64,000 bases of DNA from Cymbidium sinense (GCA_021442155.1 CM038222.1:109309121-109373120), one strand, 5' to 3'; numbered from the stretch's first letter, positions 23,118 to 36,199 are shown. Numbers and translations: made by a program. The notes: generated by a model from the letters alone, not told the origin.

Positions 23118-25621
23118 TGTGGTGTTTTTTTGTTAGGAATTTATTGAAATGATTGAGTATGACATCTAAGGAATGATGTACTATCTTAAAGGATAGAAAC
23201 ATCACCTTATAATGGACTTAATCACATAATAAGGACTCCTAAAGAAGATGATCTAGGTATAATATTAAGCCGGGTATATTTTAAGCTGGGTTCATTAGTT
23301 CCTTAAGCTTCTATAGTTAATTGCATCCTAGAAAATAAGAATTTTGTAAGAGAACACTCGATTAAAGTAGTCAACTAATGTCTCCAAAAAACTCAAAGCT
23401 TGTTAGCAAAGGATCGATAATTTTTGGCAATCAATTGGGAAAATTCAAAATGGATAGACTTCTTTTTGAATTTCAAAGGAGAATAATTAAGAAGCACTCA
23501 GGATACTAGAAGGCTTAATGAGTACTCTAATCTACCCTATGGCAAGGAATTATATTTTTAAAGGAGTAAAATTATATAGATTTAAGTTAAAATTCTATAC
23601 GAATGCTAGGACTTAGATTCCAATAACACAAGGTTATGAAAGTACATAAGAGCTGAGGACTTATGCTTATCACAGAAGAGAAACAAGCAGCCTTTGAACC
23701 TATATCTAATACGTTGTAGCATAATCTAAGAGCTCAACCTAATTCTACTTGGGGAAGTGGGATATGTTGGTTCACTTCCACAAGATAAAATGAAACAACC
23801 TCAACTCTTCTGGACTTACAATCACCTAGAGTGACTACCAGCGAACACCTCCTACTATTTAAAATCATGTAGGCCAATCTAATGTAAGTGCAAGATGACT
23901 AAGCTATTGTTTATTAGAAAAGAATTTAAAATCCCAAATTAACTCTCTAAGAGACTAGATCATGATGGGTGTGCAAATTTATGACTTAAGCTAATGCTAT
24001 AAAATTTGTAACTTTTTTTTTATTTTGACTCATCATTTTAAGATTAAGGCTTGGGAGAATTTATGCTTAATTGCATGATGAAAATAAATCATGAGCTAAA
24101 TCAAAGAGAAGGGGTGTTCTTCATTACAAGGGACTACTCTTATAGGTCAACTTTGTCCCTTTTCGTGCAAGAATGGAGACCCCCTATTTGCAAGAGTGAA
24201 ATAATATGCATGCATGATATTAAAACATACAACTATACAGCTAAGGGTTACTAAATCTTTTATTTCTTGTTTAAGACCTTAGGCTTTATGGTGGAGTTTT
24301 AAGTTTATTAAATTTTAGTTAAAATTGTTAAGTTAGAGTAGAAAAAATAATTTTTCTTAAAGAGCCTATTGTATCCAAGCCACACATCAAACATACACAC
24401 TTTAAACAAATCTTCGAAAAGCATACCATTTTTATTGTGCAATCAATATAAACACAACAATAAAAAAATGAATCGATTATAAGAATAAGAGGCCGATGTG
24501 GATGGGTACCGTCGTACACCCTAGAAGAGAAAATAAATTTGGTATCCGAGCTCCACCCTTTTACAACCTAGATTATACTTAAATTACAAATAAAAAAGAC
24601 CTTTGAGGGTCTTAAATTCTTCAACTTCACCTACTCTTCTTGGATTGGGATATTTCAAGCTTCACAGTGCCTCCTAGGTCTACGCCCTCTCTAATCACTG
24701 CTCATCCAAAACTCTATTGCATTAATCCTATTCTTATTACAAAGTTACATTTTATAAATGAAAAACCTAATTACACCTGCAAAATAGAACTTAGAGCAAA
24801 ATACATGGAAACCAAGTAGTTTATATTTCACATTTAGACTTAGTATTCTGTCTTGGGTAGCTAAATGTACCTATCCTAATAGATCATGCTTAGGGACATA
24901 GCAGCACTTGCTAGTAAGAAACATTTATATTTTTGTCATTATTATAATGGTACCTTAAGCACAATCCCATATATAAGACATCATTAGTTTAATATCACCC
25001 TAACATCCATGCTACACATAATCAATCCTAACATCCAGTCTAAAATATTATATCACAATATAAAACATCATATCATCACAATAATTATCGGCCTAACCTA
25101 ACACTAGGATCGGTGACCTAGTATTCTAATGTGTGTGTAAGGTTTGGTGTAGTGTACCTTTCTTGGCCATTAAGATTATGAATTCTTCTAATGTTGGATC
25201 TTTTTAATTCTTTATTAAAGGTGGTTATACTTTACATAGTTATTCTTTTAGGATAAATTTTAGATGCAAATTTTATATTTCATTTATTTGAAATTTAGGG
25301 TTGTAAAGAGAAGAAAGAAAGAGATTCCTTTCATCCCTATCCTTAGGTTGAATATAAGAAGTAAATTTTATGACTTTTAATTTCTTTTCCTTTTGTATTT
25401 ATCCCACATTCTTGAATAGCATAATTCAACCTAAGATAACTAAACCCAAGATGAATTTGGTGATAAAGCACGATTGCTTTGTATGTAGAAGTTATATCTA
25501 ATCATATTATTGTATGCATAAACATCAACTTGATTATTAATTGGTTAACAAAATTTGGGATTACATGATACATGGATTGTATTTTTAAAGAAGACAAGAT
25601 CTCTTATTTACATATTTTTAG

Positions 25622-25623
<2 letters not shown>

Positions 25624-25663
<40 letters not shown>
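25624..25663. repeat. (TA)n microsatellite
   Basis: About 20 TA units. The same place in the 5' LTR (52030-52040) has only a few ATAT units, so the array grew after insertion. Confidence 0.95.
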
Positions 25664-25665
<2 letters not shown>

Positions 25666-27417
25666 TAATGGATATTTGCAAGTACATGCCATTGTTGAAC
25701 TAGAAAAGTGAGATAATCAGAGACCCCCTTAGGACTACTTAAGTCTAATGTTCATGGGATGTCCAGTTTATATACTTACTAATTCATACATACATGTACA
25801 CACACATAAACATAAAGATGAACTTGAAAAATTTCTCTTGATTTTAATTAATGAAGTTAATATATCCCTATCACATAATTTATCATAAATCTCAAGGAAT
25901 ATGTTGTTGAACCAGGGAAGTGAGTTAATTAGAGACCCCCTTAAAATTACTTAAAGTCTCATGTTCTTGGGATGTCCAAACTATATATCTTTTCGACTAG
26001 TGATTCATACATGTAGGGAATTAAGGTCAATATTTCAATTCATTTGTATGCAAAGGATTGATTATCTTTTGATTGCTTAAAAAAAGAATATTATTTGAAA
26101 TTTACTAGTGATAATGGACACACCATTTACTTCAAATGCATGCCATTAATACAAATTTTTGTATATAACATTTATTTAGGAAAAATAATTTTGAGATTTA
26201 TTTGTGATAATAGACATACAATTTCTTTCAAATGCATGAAATTAACACAATTTATCTTACATGATTTTTATCTCAATAATGTGAAAGCATGCACACTTGA
26301 AGTATGTAACTTTTTAGGCACGCTAAGTAAAACAAATGGAGCTTCACCAAATATCACACTTGGATTCAGTAATTCTTAAGGATAAACCACATCACATAAA
26401 TGCTCTAAACTTCATCAAATTCATTAAGTTTATATTTAAGAGTTTGAATTACATAAACCTAAATGAGATATCAAATAATTTAGATTACCCTTACTCATCT
26501 TTGTTCATTAATTAGTTTAAAGGGAATTTAGATAATTTTTATAGCTTAATTAACTTTAAATTAATTACTTAACCATTTAAATTCTCTAAAGGGCCTCTTA
26601 ATTTGATTAATTCTTAATTATGAGCCTATAGATCATGATGCAAGGGTTGAAACATAAACAAACACAAATTTAATAATGCTCAAAAGATTATAATGCAAAT
26701 AGGCTCATAATTAATAATTAATTAGATTAAGAAAGACCAAGTTAATTATCTAATTTCTCTGAGAATTCTCCACACCAGTGGAGAGACTTGATTTCAATAG
26801 GGAAGCTTTATGTTAGTTGAGCACATAAAGAGTGTCAGATAGAAAATTTGATTAATTAAAGTGATTAATGCATTTTTTTGATATCTTAATTAATTAAGTG
26901 ATTTAATTAACTAATTAACCACTCTTAAAAGTGATTATGGGGAATAATTAGACTAAGAGGCATTAATTATTTTATTTTATCATCCTTATTACCTTAATAA
27001 TTAATTAGTCCCTTCTAGTTCATTTTATAAATTTTCTATTTTATTAATTATTAAATGCATAAAATGAGTAATTGGGATTTGAAAAATTAGTTATCCCAAT
27101 CCACTTGACAAACTAACCCAAGAAAAATATGGGAGACAGAGGTCATCCCAAAGAGAAATCACATAAAATATCAAATGTATGAGCCAAGTAATTAGGGCTT
27201 AATTAAGATAATTAAATAAAACTTTATACCATAATTAGTCACTATTCATTGAATAAAATTTAAGAATTTTATTTATTTAATTTTCTGAATTCTCCTCTAT
27301 TTAAGCTTTCCAAAATGAGTTTATTTGTATTTTTTTTAATTTTTTTACAATTAGTTATAAATTTTTAAAGTTCTAATTAATTAAATTATATTTTAATTTT
27401 TATTAATCCATTTAAAC

Positions 27418-27480
27418 AGGCAGCCCCGTGCGGCAGTTGACGTGATAATGGTTTGCATGTGGCACCGTGAGATTGGTCAC
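27418..27480. repeat. CpG-rich block of the 3' LTR
   Basis: CAGCCCCGTGCGGCAGTTGACG in very AT-rich surroundings; counterpart of 53785-53830 (ATCGGCGTTGTGCGGCGG). Several CpGs of one copy appear as TG or CA in the other. Confidence 0.55.
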
Positions 27481-28250
27481 TTAAATTGTCTAACATGGCT
27501 ACTATCTCAGAGGTAACTGATGTGCTTTCATCTCAGCAGTATGATCTAGAGATTAATCCTGTGATTTTAAAGGAAAATAAAATTAGAAAGTTATAATGTG
27601 ATTAATCATTACCATTCATTCAAATCATGCAGAAAGGATGACTGATGATCCGTCATCAACTTATGGCAAGAGAGGTACATTGTCCGCCTTACACATCTTA
27701 ATTTGTGCTTATCGAAGCTTACTCTATAGTAAATTTGACCCCAAAATAGCTAGGGAAGAATTCTAGGGAGATCTTACAGTGGGATTCACACAAAATACAA
27801 ATTTCTTTTATAAAAGACTAAGAATCATACATCTTTTTATGGTTGGCTGTAAATTACCTAGGAAGAGCTCAAGACCAATGGTCCATTGACTAAGGTAGCT
27901 TTGCCTTGAAGAGGTGAAGCGCTGTTGAGAAGGTTGTGAGTTTCCTACTTGTTGATCATCCTCAAGACCAAATGCCACCACGAAGCTCATCCGAGTTGGT
28001 TAAACCTAGTCTTCTAGTTGTCGAATTGATTGGGAATCAATTCATTTCAATTTTCTAGAGTTAAGGAAATGTGTGGGAGCATTTAATTTGATTTTAGTGG
28101 AGTTTAGGTGGAGTTGGATGGAGTGAAGGCTCGGGCTAAGGATGGAGTTGGTCTCATTAGTGGTTGAGGGCATAGGGAGCTCTAGGAAAGCTTGGGGTAT
28201 GCTCGGGGCTTTCTAAGGAAGGTCTCTGATCAATTTTAGTGGGAGAGGAG

Positions 28251-28260
28251 GTGTATACCA
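28251..28260 (-). promoter_or_regulatory. TATA-like site in 3' LTR
   Basis: GTGTATACCA (minus strand TGGTATACAC) flanked by GGGAGAGGAG and TCCTCCCC, which can pair as a short stem. Same position as 54621-54630 and 7683-7691. Confidence 0.4.
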
Positions 28261-29775
28261 TCCTCCCCTTATGAACCAATCAAAGAGGTTGGTTCAGGTC
28301 ATGGTAGATGGCTCGCTAGTGGGGGTGGCCAGTAATGGCATGGGACTGATGAGGTGGAGGTTCCCTAGTGGTTGTGGAAGTTTGGTGGCTAGTGGTGAGA
28401 GAGGTAAGTTCCTTGGGCTAAACTAAGGGTCGACCAAAGTGAGAGGGACCTCACATTGGTCAATGGCTGAATCCAACATCTTTGGGTTAGGTCTAGTCAG
28501 CAAGGGGTGGCTTAGAGCATGCTAAGGCGACTGGCTACCCAAAGCAAAAGGAGGAGTTGGATCTTCTTATTTTAGAATTTTATTTTATTTGGAACCCCTG
28601 GTTTACTTAGTTTGGGCTGAATCGAGCTCACATTGGGTTGGGTCCACTTGAGTAGGTCAATAGGGATCTAATGGTGAGTCATGCCAAGTTTTATTAGATT
28701 TGGACATAGTTTGGTTGGGTTTGGCTCAATTTGACCTATATAAGTCAATTTGGGTTCAATTGAGTTAGATTGACCAATTGGACAAATTGGGTCAAGAGGG
28801 CACTTGGGTTATGTTTAAGTGCTCATTTAGAATGCATTGGTGTAATTGGTTTGAATCAATTTGGCTCAAATGAGTTTATTTAGGCCAAATGGGTTAAGTT
28901 GACAAAATTGGTAAAATTGCTAAAATTTGTCAAATTGAGTTGGGTGAAGGGTTAACTTATGTTTGATTGATCATTTGAGAATGATTATAAGTGTTGGTTT
29001 GAATTGATTTCGATTAGAATAAGCTTTGGTTTAATTTGACCCTTTAGGCCAATTTGGGTTAACATGGATTAAGTGGTCAAGTTGACTTGGTTAGGTTCAA
29101 TTGACTGTAATTGGGTGATCAGTGATGATCAACAATCATTTTTGAGAAGGTTGCATAGATTGATTTGGTTTAATTTAAGTTGAATTAAAGTTTGAATAAA
29201 ATTGGTCTTTTAGGTCAAATTGGGATAAGTGAACCAATTGGGTTGATTGGCTCAAATTGAGTTGATTTATGACCTTGATTGCAATCAATTTGAGTTGAAT
29301 TAAATTTTGACTCATTTTAACTTTTAGGTCAAATGGGTTAACTTGGGTTAATTGAACCCATTGGCTTGATTTGATGGATTATAATGAATTGTAATATTTA
29401 ACTAAATATTTAAAATAATCATGAGGCTTGAATCTAATTAATTTGGTTTTAATCAAATTGAATTTTTTTTGGGGCTTATGGAGTTCAACTAGGTTAAATT
29501 AGGTTAAGGGCCAACTTATTTTAGTTTGAATCAGTTGGATTGAAGTTAAGATTCAGTTGGGCTTAATTGGGTTTTGAGGGGTTGGTTTGATATAAGGTTT
29601 AATTAGGTTTAGGTAGGTGGTGTTTTACCTATTTTAAGCTGAAGTCTAACCCTAAGGTTGAACCCTGCAAGTCTCTAAGCTTGGGATTAGTGTTCTCTTA
29701 ACCACTAAGAGTGTCTTACCACTAGGGATGTCTTAGTGCCTAGATGAATCCTATGTCTAAGAAGGTGGTAGCCAA

Positions 29776-29794
29776 CCTCACTCCAAAAGTGAGG
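29776..29794. repeat. LTR-terminal hairpin, 3' LTR
   Basis: CCTCAC (29776-29781) pairs with GTGAGG (29789-29794) around a seven-base loop, six bases from the LTR tip. Confidence 0.65.
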
Positions 29795-29800
29795 TCAATA

Positions 29801-29820
29801 AAAGGACCCCCAATAGGTGT
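29801..29820 (-). other. Possible polypurine tract of giant element
   Basis: The minus strand reads ATTGGGGGTCCTTT directly before the LTR start (TATTGACC, decayed TGTTGACC). The G run is right for plus-strand priming, but the tract is interrupted by TCC. Confidence 0.35.
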
Positions 29821-30363
29821 GGTGTACTGACAAGGCACACCACACATATTGGCTTTAACCAAGTCGACCAAATATGCATGAGAAGGTAACAAAAGAGGGT
29901 GGTTCTGTTCATGAAATTAGAACTTCTAGATGCTAAGAGTCTTGAAGCAAGCATTTGGGATAGTTAAGGTAAATCATGAGTTTGGGGTGATTCATGGTTA
30001 GAATCTGCCAAAGTTTTAATGAAGGGAAAAGAAATCCCTATCGAAAGAGGATGAGTGTTCAATTAGATTAACTTCTTTTTATTTGTTTCATGCTAAGGGC
30101 ATGAAGGGAAAAATAATTATATTTAGTTTGATTTGTTGTTAAGAGTTGACTTTGTGTCAAGGATACAAAAAGGAATTTGTTGGGGATCGTTCATGGATTT
30201 AGTTGGATTATAGATTGGTTCACGCCAATGGCATGAAAGGGAATTTTCTAAGAATTGATCATATTTGGTTGGATTTATTTTAATTTGGTTTTTTAGTTGA
30301 TTTTTGTTTGATTATGATGACTTGTGTTAATTTTTATTTGAGTTGGGTTTGTTGAATGAGTGC
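29821..30363 (-). other. 3' untranslated spacer, no gene seen
   Basis: Between the 3' LTR and the tandem-repeat block. TTTGGTTGGATT and GGCATGAA phrases recur a few times (near 30090-30260), suggesting further decayed repeats. No protein match on either strand. Confidence 0.5.
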
Positions 30364-31960
30364 AGACCCCATTAGTTTACGATGAGCCATACTAAGGAGG
30401 GGCCATGGGAGCCTAGGCTTGCCTCAGATTTATTAGCCCAAAATAATAACTCTCTTGTCCACATAATGAAACTACCCAACCTAAAATGGTAACTACCTGG
30501 AGAGGGATGGTCCAAACCTAGAATAGTCACTCGGGAAAGGGGCATTAAAAGCATGATCCTAGCCCTAAGCATATGATAATGGACCCAATTGGTTGCAATG
30601 AATCACACTAAAGAAGGGCCACATGGACTTGAACTTACCTTAGATTTACTTACTCAAAGGGATAGTCCACTGGCTATACATCGGATGTTATCTAACCTAA
30701 GGGTTGCACATCGATTTGTGATGGCTAAATAAAGAAGAAAGCTCAGGGACTCAAATCTTCTAAAGTAGAATTAGCCACTAGGGTGACCCACCAATAATGT
30801 AGCAAGTTGAACCTCACCTAGGGTGACTACTAAGTGAGAGCCACTAAGGGTCTTGTCTTAGCTTGATGCAGTCAAGGTTATTCTTATAGGGAGTTTTGCC
30901 GACACTGCCCAAGAAAATATAATACTTGTTCCAAAAGAGGTGTTGTTGTGGGTCTTATCCTGACCCACGAGATATTTTATTTTGTTTAGTTATTTAGTGA
31001 GGACCCTAGTAATTTGTGATGGGCTACATTAAGGAGGAGCCACAGGGGTTTTGATCTGCTTTAGATTTACTAGCCCAAAGGGATAGTCCGTGCATCCACA
31101 CAATGGTGCTATCCAACCAAAGGGGTGGCTACTAGGAAAGTGGAGCGGTCCAATCCAGTAGCATCTTGGGTCATATGTAGATGGGGTTATAAAGATGTAA
31201 TCTAAATAAAATGCTTGTAGAAAAAGATGCCTCTGGGGGTCTTATCCTAATCCCTAAAACTTATAGAGCCTGCAGGCATATGGTGTCCAATTAAGGAAAA
31301 AAAGCATGGGGACTCACATATGCCAAAATGGTCTTATCCACAAGGTGAGGTATTGCCAGCAAAGAAAACACCAGCCAACCTAAGGTGCTTGTCAGTTTAT
31401 GATGATCAATATAGGAAAAAAGAAATGGGGACTCACATCTTCCTAAGCAGAATTGATTGTCTAGATAGTTTGTCATTAGCTAGAAAAATTCTATTTGACT
31501 TAGGGTGACTATCGAGTGGGAAGTCACAGAGGAGGACTAGTCCCAAGCTTGAAGTAGTCGAAAGGAAGAGGAGTTACTCAGGGTCTTACTTTAATCCTAG
31601 AATTTATCATCGGACCCAATCAGTACATGATGGCTAGCTCAAGATGAAAGCTCAGAGCTCATATCTTCTTAGGCATGATCCATTATCAAGATAGTCTATT
31701 GGTTGTGCAATAAGACATACTAGACTGACCAGATGCTCATTGATTTGTAGTGGTTATGCTAAGAAGAAAGCATGGGAACTCACATTCTCCTAAGCAAAAG
31801 TAACCACTGTGGTGACTCACTAGCTAAGTGGTGGATCGAACCTAATCTAGAGCGACTACTAAGTGAGAGCCATTGGGGTCTTATCTCAACTTGGAGTAGC
31901 CTGAAGCAATTGTATTTGTGTTTATGTGTGTTCATGTGTGATTTTTGTGTTTGTGTTATG
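30364..31960 (-). repeat. Degenerate tandem repeats in the 3' untranslated region
   Basis: At least eight related units begin near 30364, 30574, 30700, 31004, 31265, 31385, 31610 and 31735. A typical unit reads GGACCCAATnGnTTGTGATG, then a GGCTA(C/A)A..AAGAAG..GC block, then GACTCACATCTTCCTAAGCA, then a GGTGACT-like tail. Spacing varies from roughly 120 to 250 bases, so some units are partial. Such repeat blocks between integrase and 3' LTR are a known habit of Tat-lineage elements. Open frames at 30372, 31291, 31320 and 31772 fall in the repeats and are not genes. Confidence 0.7.
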
Positions 31961-32188
31961 CAATTTAGGATTAGGACACCACTTAGGTTCTCTTACACCT
32001 ATCCTAGTCACACTAAAGGATAATTAAAGAAGGGAAAAAAAATCAAAATAGAATAAATAGTATGTTTGATTAAAAGGAATTGATATATTTTATTGGTAAA
32101 AGTTGATTGAGGCAATATGATCATGCATAATATTTCTTCAAGTAAAGCCTGTTGATTTGTAATATAGGGCATTCACCTTTATGATTGA
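31961..32188 (-). other. Spacer between repeats and pol end
   Basis: AT-rich, with no protein match. It separates the last recognisable repeat from the pol C-terminus. Confidence 0.4.
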
Positions 32189-33440
32189 TTAATTGGACCC
32201 ACCTTGATAGACTTTTTCTATGACAAAAAAGCCTTCCCATGTTGGTTTAAACTTGCCTCTCATTTTGTGATAGGAAATAATTGGTCTCCTAAGAACTAAA
32301 ATAAGCTCTCTAACTTGAAAAGCTCTCAGTCGGACCAGCTTATTATAAGCTTGAACTATCTTTGCTTTATATAACTCAAGGTTTTGGTATCCCCAAAGGC
32401 ATCTCACTTTAAGACCTTTGAGTTCTTCTAACCATAACATAGTGTTTTGTTTGATTATGATTTTATTGTTCACTACTATCCTTAATGATGGGAGTTAGAT
32501 TTTAAGAGGGAGAATGACTTCAGACCCGTACACTAAGAAGAAAGGAGTGGACTGCGTCAGAGTCTTATAAGTAGTGTGATAAGCCCACAAGTCTTCAACT
32601 AACCACTTGTGCCACTATTGTTTATTAACATCGAGCATTTTCTTCAGAATTTGGATGAGAGTTTTATTGATGGCTTATGCTAACCCATTTGTCTAATGAT
32701 AATAAATGATAAAATATCTCTAATCTATATTTTATCTTCTAAAAAAGCTATTGATCTTTGTACCCTTGAAGTCAGTAGCATTATCAAATATGATTCAGTG
32801 AGGTATACCAAATCTATATATGATATGGTTTCTAAAACATTAAATAACATGCTGTGTTTTGACTTCTCTTGACAGAATTGCCTCCATCGATTTCAAAAAA
32901 TAATCTATAGCCACTTGGATGAATTGATGTACTTTAGATGAAGGAGGATTGATTGGACCCACTATGTCGGTATCGTAACAGTCAAATTTCCATGTAGATA
33001 TGGTCAGGTGTAGGGTGTTTGGAGGTTGATGTAGGACTATTCCATGTACCTGACACTGATGGTAGCGTTTAGCCACATCAATGAAATCTATAATCTTTGT
33101 TGGCCAATAATATCCAAGTCATTTGATTTTGGCTTTCATCTTGGGACCCGATTGATGGGCCCTACATAGTCCTAAGTGCACTTCGATCATGATTCTCTAG
33201 GCTTTGCGTTTTCCTAAATAGCATAACCATATGTGAGCAAAGGACCATCAGTATAAGACACCATCTATGAGGGTGTCAGAGCACCCTTTGTTTGACTTGA
33301 TGGGCCTGATATTTCCCTTGAGGTAGTTTACTTTTGTTAGGGTAATCAATGAAGGGTTGCCTTTAATCAAGTTCTTCATTTTTTTGAGTGAAGACAACAT
33401 CCCCTTCAAGAGAGTATTTGTTGATGAGTTCATTATCAAG
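32189..33440 (-). pseudogene. Tat-lineage integrase with zinc finger and C-terminal tail
   Basis: Minus-strand fragments follow the gypsy integrase order. A His/Cys zinc-finger segment (MIEVHLGLCRAHQSG then YHQCQVHG) lies at about 33040-33220. The catalytic core begins with DIVGPINPPSS near 32920, continues through FGIPHWIIFDNATDF, and reaches WAYHTTYKTLTQSTPF with LVYGSEVILPL near 32510-32600. The tail (32189-32473) has AYNKLVRLRAFQVREL and GKFKPTWEGFFVIEKV, the usual end of pol. Stops separate all pieces. Integrase inserts the cDNA into host chromatin. No chromodomain follows, as expected for Tat/Athila and unlike chromoviruses. Confidence 0.87.
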
Positions 33441-33539
33441 AGGAATGAGTACTCAACGGTTGTGTACTTCTATCAACATAGGCTCATAATCTAGACATGC
33501 CATCTCTTTAGCAAGCTTAGTTAACACACAGGCTAGGAC

Positions 33540-33960
33540 ATTCTCACACTAAGGGATCCTATAAATAGTAACCTTTAGGATTTAGGCTAATGTCTCCATA
33601 GTATACTTATGGTAATGGTGGAGCTTTGGCTTGAGAATTTTGTAGGACCCAACAATCTGGTTGACTGCTAATTATGAGTCCCCAAATATATTGATGTTTA
33701 AATGCCCAAAGAAATGGCTAAGACAAATGATATGAGAATCCCAACATACCGTAGTATGGGCTTAAGAAAACTATTCATATCACTGGTTTGCTTGGGAAAA
33801 TGGACTGTGGTTTTTATCATCTTTGAGTGGAAGCTGCACCATGAAAGTATACTTCCCATCGATGGCTATTTTTGTCCCTTAAACTCATGATTTGCTCATT
33901 AGGAAGGTTATCATTGAGAGGGGAATTGATAGGGAGACAATGTGCTAATAGAAAATCTAT
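33540..33960 (-). pseudogene. Second (archaeal-type) RNase H remnant
   Basis: The minus strand gives WEVYFHGAASTQ near 33840, corresponding to the first strand and catalytic Asp of archaeal-type RNase H (here D is replaced by H). Further on it gives IFGDSxLAVNQIVGSYKILK near 33610-33690, the GDSQLVxNQ block. This additional RNase H between the gypsy RNase H and integrase is a diagnostic trait of the Tat lineage. Several stops and the missing catalytic Asp make it inactive. The plus-strand open frame at 33702-33890 overlaps it and is a shadow. Confidence 0.72.
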
Positions 33961-34029
33961 GAGCACTTGCCCCTTTATCGCGTGAAGGGGTAGGAAAGTA
34001 ATATCAAACTATGACAAAATCATGGACCA

Positions 34030-34350
34030 TTATGCCAACCATTCGGATAGCGTCAGCCATGTAATGAGATACCGCAGTGGGTTGATTCTGTAAATCAAGT
34101 TGACTTTGTAAGAAAGTATGTAGTGTCGTTGCTTTTGAGCAACAAAGATGAGAGCTAGGCAATGCTTCTCAATGGGTGGATAATTTTCCTCTATAGATGT
34201 TAGATGATTACTAAGATAGTAAAGTACATTTTCTTTCCCTTCATCATTGGTATGTGCTAATGAAGTGCTAATGGAGTCATCTAATACAACCATGTATAGT
34301 ATGATTAGTTTGCCTGAGATAGGGGCGGCTAAAACTGGTGGTGTCATGAG
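34030..34350 (-). pseudogene. Gypsy RNase H domain
   Basis: A 105-codon open frame reads PPVLAAPISGKLIILYMVV, then ENVLYYLSNHLTSIEENYPPIEKHCLAL. This is the RNase H domain next to gypsy RT: the segments for LYLAVSDxAVSAVLV, the YYVSKxLxxAExxY block and the EK-CLAL helix. It degrades the RNA of the RNA/DNA hybrid. It follows RT directly and precedes the archaeal-type RNase H. Catalytic acidic residues of the first strand are not all conserved. Confidence 0.82.
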
Positions 34351-34578
34351 GTATTGCTCAATGCTCTTGAATGCATACTATCATTTTTCATCCCATTTAT
34401 ATTTGGTATCCTTCTTGATTAGTTTTGAGAATGATTGACATCTATCAAATAGGTTGGATCTAAAGCATATTAGATACACTAACCTTCCTTAGAATAATCT
34501 AAGTTAGGTTAGAATTTTAGGGGGTGGCATTTCTAATATCACTCTGATCTTTTCAAAGTTGATTTCAATTCCATGGTG

Positions 34579-35330
34579 TCATACATTGAACCTTAGAAAC
34601 TTTCTTGAAGTTACCATAAATGCACACTCTAGAGGTTGCATCTTAAGGTTGTATTGCCTTAATTGCTCAGAAACTATTTTCAAATCAAATATGTGGTCTT
34701 CCTTTTCTTTGCTTTTGACCATAAGATCATCACTGCAACATTCAACTTGATAATAAATGAGTTCATCAATGATTAGAGTCATGACTTGCCAGTATGTGGC
34801 ACCACCATTTTTGAGGCTAAAATGCATGATCTTATAATAATAAATTTCGATCGAGATTTTAAATGTAGTATAATTTTCATCTTCAGATGCCATCTTAATT
34901 TGGTTATAATCAGATGAGCAATTCATGAATGAGAATACTGCATGGGATGAGGTAATATCTACCATCAGTTATGGTATTGGTATTGGGAACTCATTTTTGG
35001 GACATGCCTTATTAAGATCCCTAAAGTCAATGCATATGTGGATTTGGCTATTTTTCATTTTGAATGGGGTGACACTGGCCAACCATGTGAGATATTTTTC
35101 TTCCTAGATGAAACTAACATCTATCAATTTCTTGACTTCTAAAATGACATGTCATTCAATATCTAATTGTATGCATCTATGAGTTTGCTTGATAGGGACA
35201 ACATTAGGCTAGATTACTAGTTTATTAACTACAACTTCAGAAGCTAATCCGAGCATTTCTTCATAACTCCATGAGAAGCAATCTTTAAAATCTAAGAGTA
35301 GCCTAACTAAGTCATTAGTTTTAGATTTAT
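34579..35330 (-). pseudogene. Tat-lineage reverse transcriptase
   Basis: The minus strand gives, from 35320 downward, FSWSYEEMLGLASEVVVNKL, then VKKLIDVSFI, ICIDFRDLNKACPKNEFPIP, then the open frame 34579-34965 with SSDYNQIKMASEDENYTTF, MHFSLKNGGATY and the active site read CSDDLMVKSKEKEDH (YVDD in working enzymes; the two Asp remain but the preceding residues changed). It ends with PLECAFMVTSRKFLRF. This polymerase copies the element RNA into DNA. Stops break the thumb and the linker. The lineage call rests on this sequence style plus the extra RNase H. Confidence 0.87.
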
Positions 35331-36199
35331 TCTATAGGGAACTGATGTATGTTGGGCGTGGATTGTGTTCAATGCCCAAGTTGATTTATTTCAGCTTGTT
35401 GATGGTTGACTTGATATCTTCTTCTAATTCTGGGGTGCATCGTGAACTTGAAAGTCATATAGATTATCTAAAGTTTCTAAATACACCTCTTCATATGACT
35501 TAGTGTTGTTGGAGAAGAACTTATCAGACTCCAAATGGTTGGTGATGACTAGGCAGCATTCATCATCATCTATTGGACCCACTATACTAAAGCCTAGTCC
35601 TAGTCTTGATTGAGAGTTTATGCACTTATTGTTCCATTAATATGCAAAATTAATTTTAGGATGTAGATTTAGAGTCTTAAGGATATCACATGTACATCCC
35701 TTAAATCAACATATTGAAGGTTTAGATAAAATCTATGTAGCATTTGTATGTATTTTAGGAGCACCCTATCCTCATGCTAGAGCTCTCACATGCTTTTAGA
35801 GGTGTCTTCTAGAGTGGAGGAGCGACTGACATGCTTAATACATAAGAATCATCCTCTGAACTAGATTCTAAGTCTATGTAGATGGTAAGTGTACTCCTGG
35901 ATTGTGGGATAAACTTTGGAGTAGGTGGTAGGTATGGAGGTCCACCCCCTCTAAAATGTCCTTTGAATTTGCCTCTTCCTCGCCTCAGGTGAGGTCAGGA
36001 CATCTCACCCACTTGTTCAAAAGGAGTGATGAATTGTGTGTGGAAAGTGATTTAGGGCTCTACTTCTTCCCAAAATTCTTCTTCTCACTCTCTTTTATTT
36101 TTCTTTCTTATTTTCTTTTTCTTTTCTTTTTTTCTTCCTTTTTATTTTCTTTCTTTTTCTTTTTCTTTTCCTTTTTTTTTATTTTGATTCAGTTTGTGT
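35331..36199 (-). pseudogene. Protease-RT linker of the polyprotein
   Basis: The minus strand is discontinuously open here: KGHFRGGGPPYLPPTPKFIP, then SSSEDDSYVLSMSVAPPL and, further on, INLGIEHNPRPTYISSL. This is the low-complexity linker between protease and RT in Tat-type pol. No convincing splice sites are needed to join the domains, unlike the intron described for Ogre. A purine-rich stretch (minus strand) at 36057-36190 encodes Lys/Glu runs or is a later expansion. Confidence 0.55.
36057..36190. repeat. Polypyrimidine tract
   Basis: A run of TTTCTTTTTCTTTTC-type units on the plus strand (polypurine on the coding strand). The plus-strand open frame 35956-36201 is produced by it and is not a gene. 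Confidence 0.85.

Larger units (their letters stand above)
23118..29800 (-). repeat. 3' LTR of the giant element
   Basis: Aligns along its full length with 49420-56164: the block CTAAGGAATGATGTACTATC near 23166 against 49500, the CAAGAGTGAAATAATATGCA block (24190 against 50560), the CpG-rich block (27418 against 53785), and the TTGACC array and terminal hairpin. The outer tip is TGTGGTG with an internal deletion of roughly 40 bases relative to the 5' LTR. The inner tip is GGTCAATA (decayed from GGTCAACA). Open frames at 24051, 24328, 26095 and 27808 lie inside it and have no support as genes. Confidence 0.85.

Noticed and set aside
35331..36199. Ogre-style intron between protease and RT
   Set aside because: The minus strand can be followed in pieces as linker coding sequence; no clear splice pair is required.
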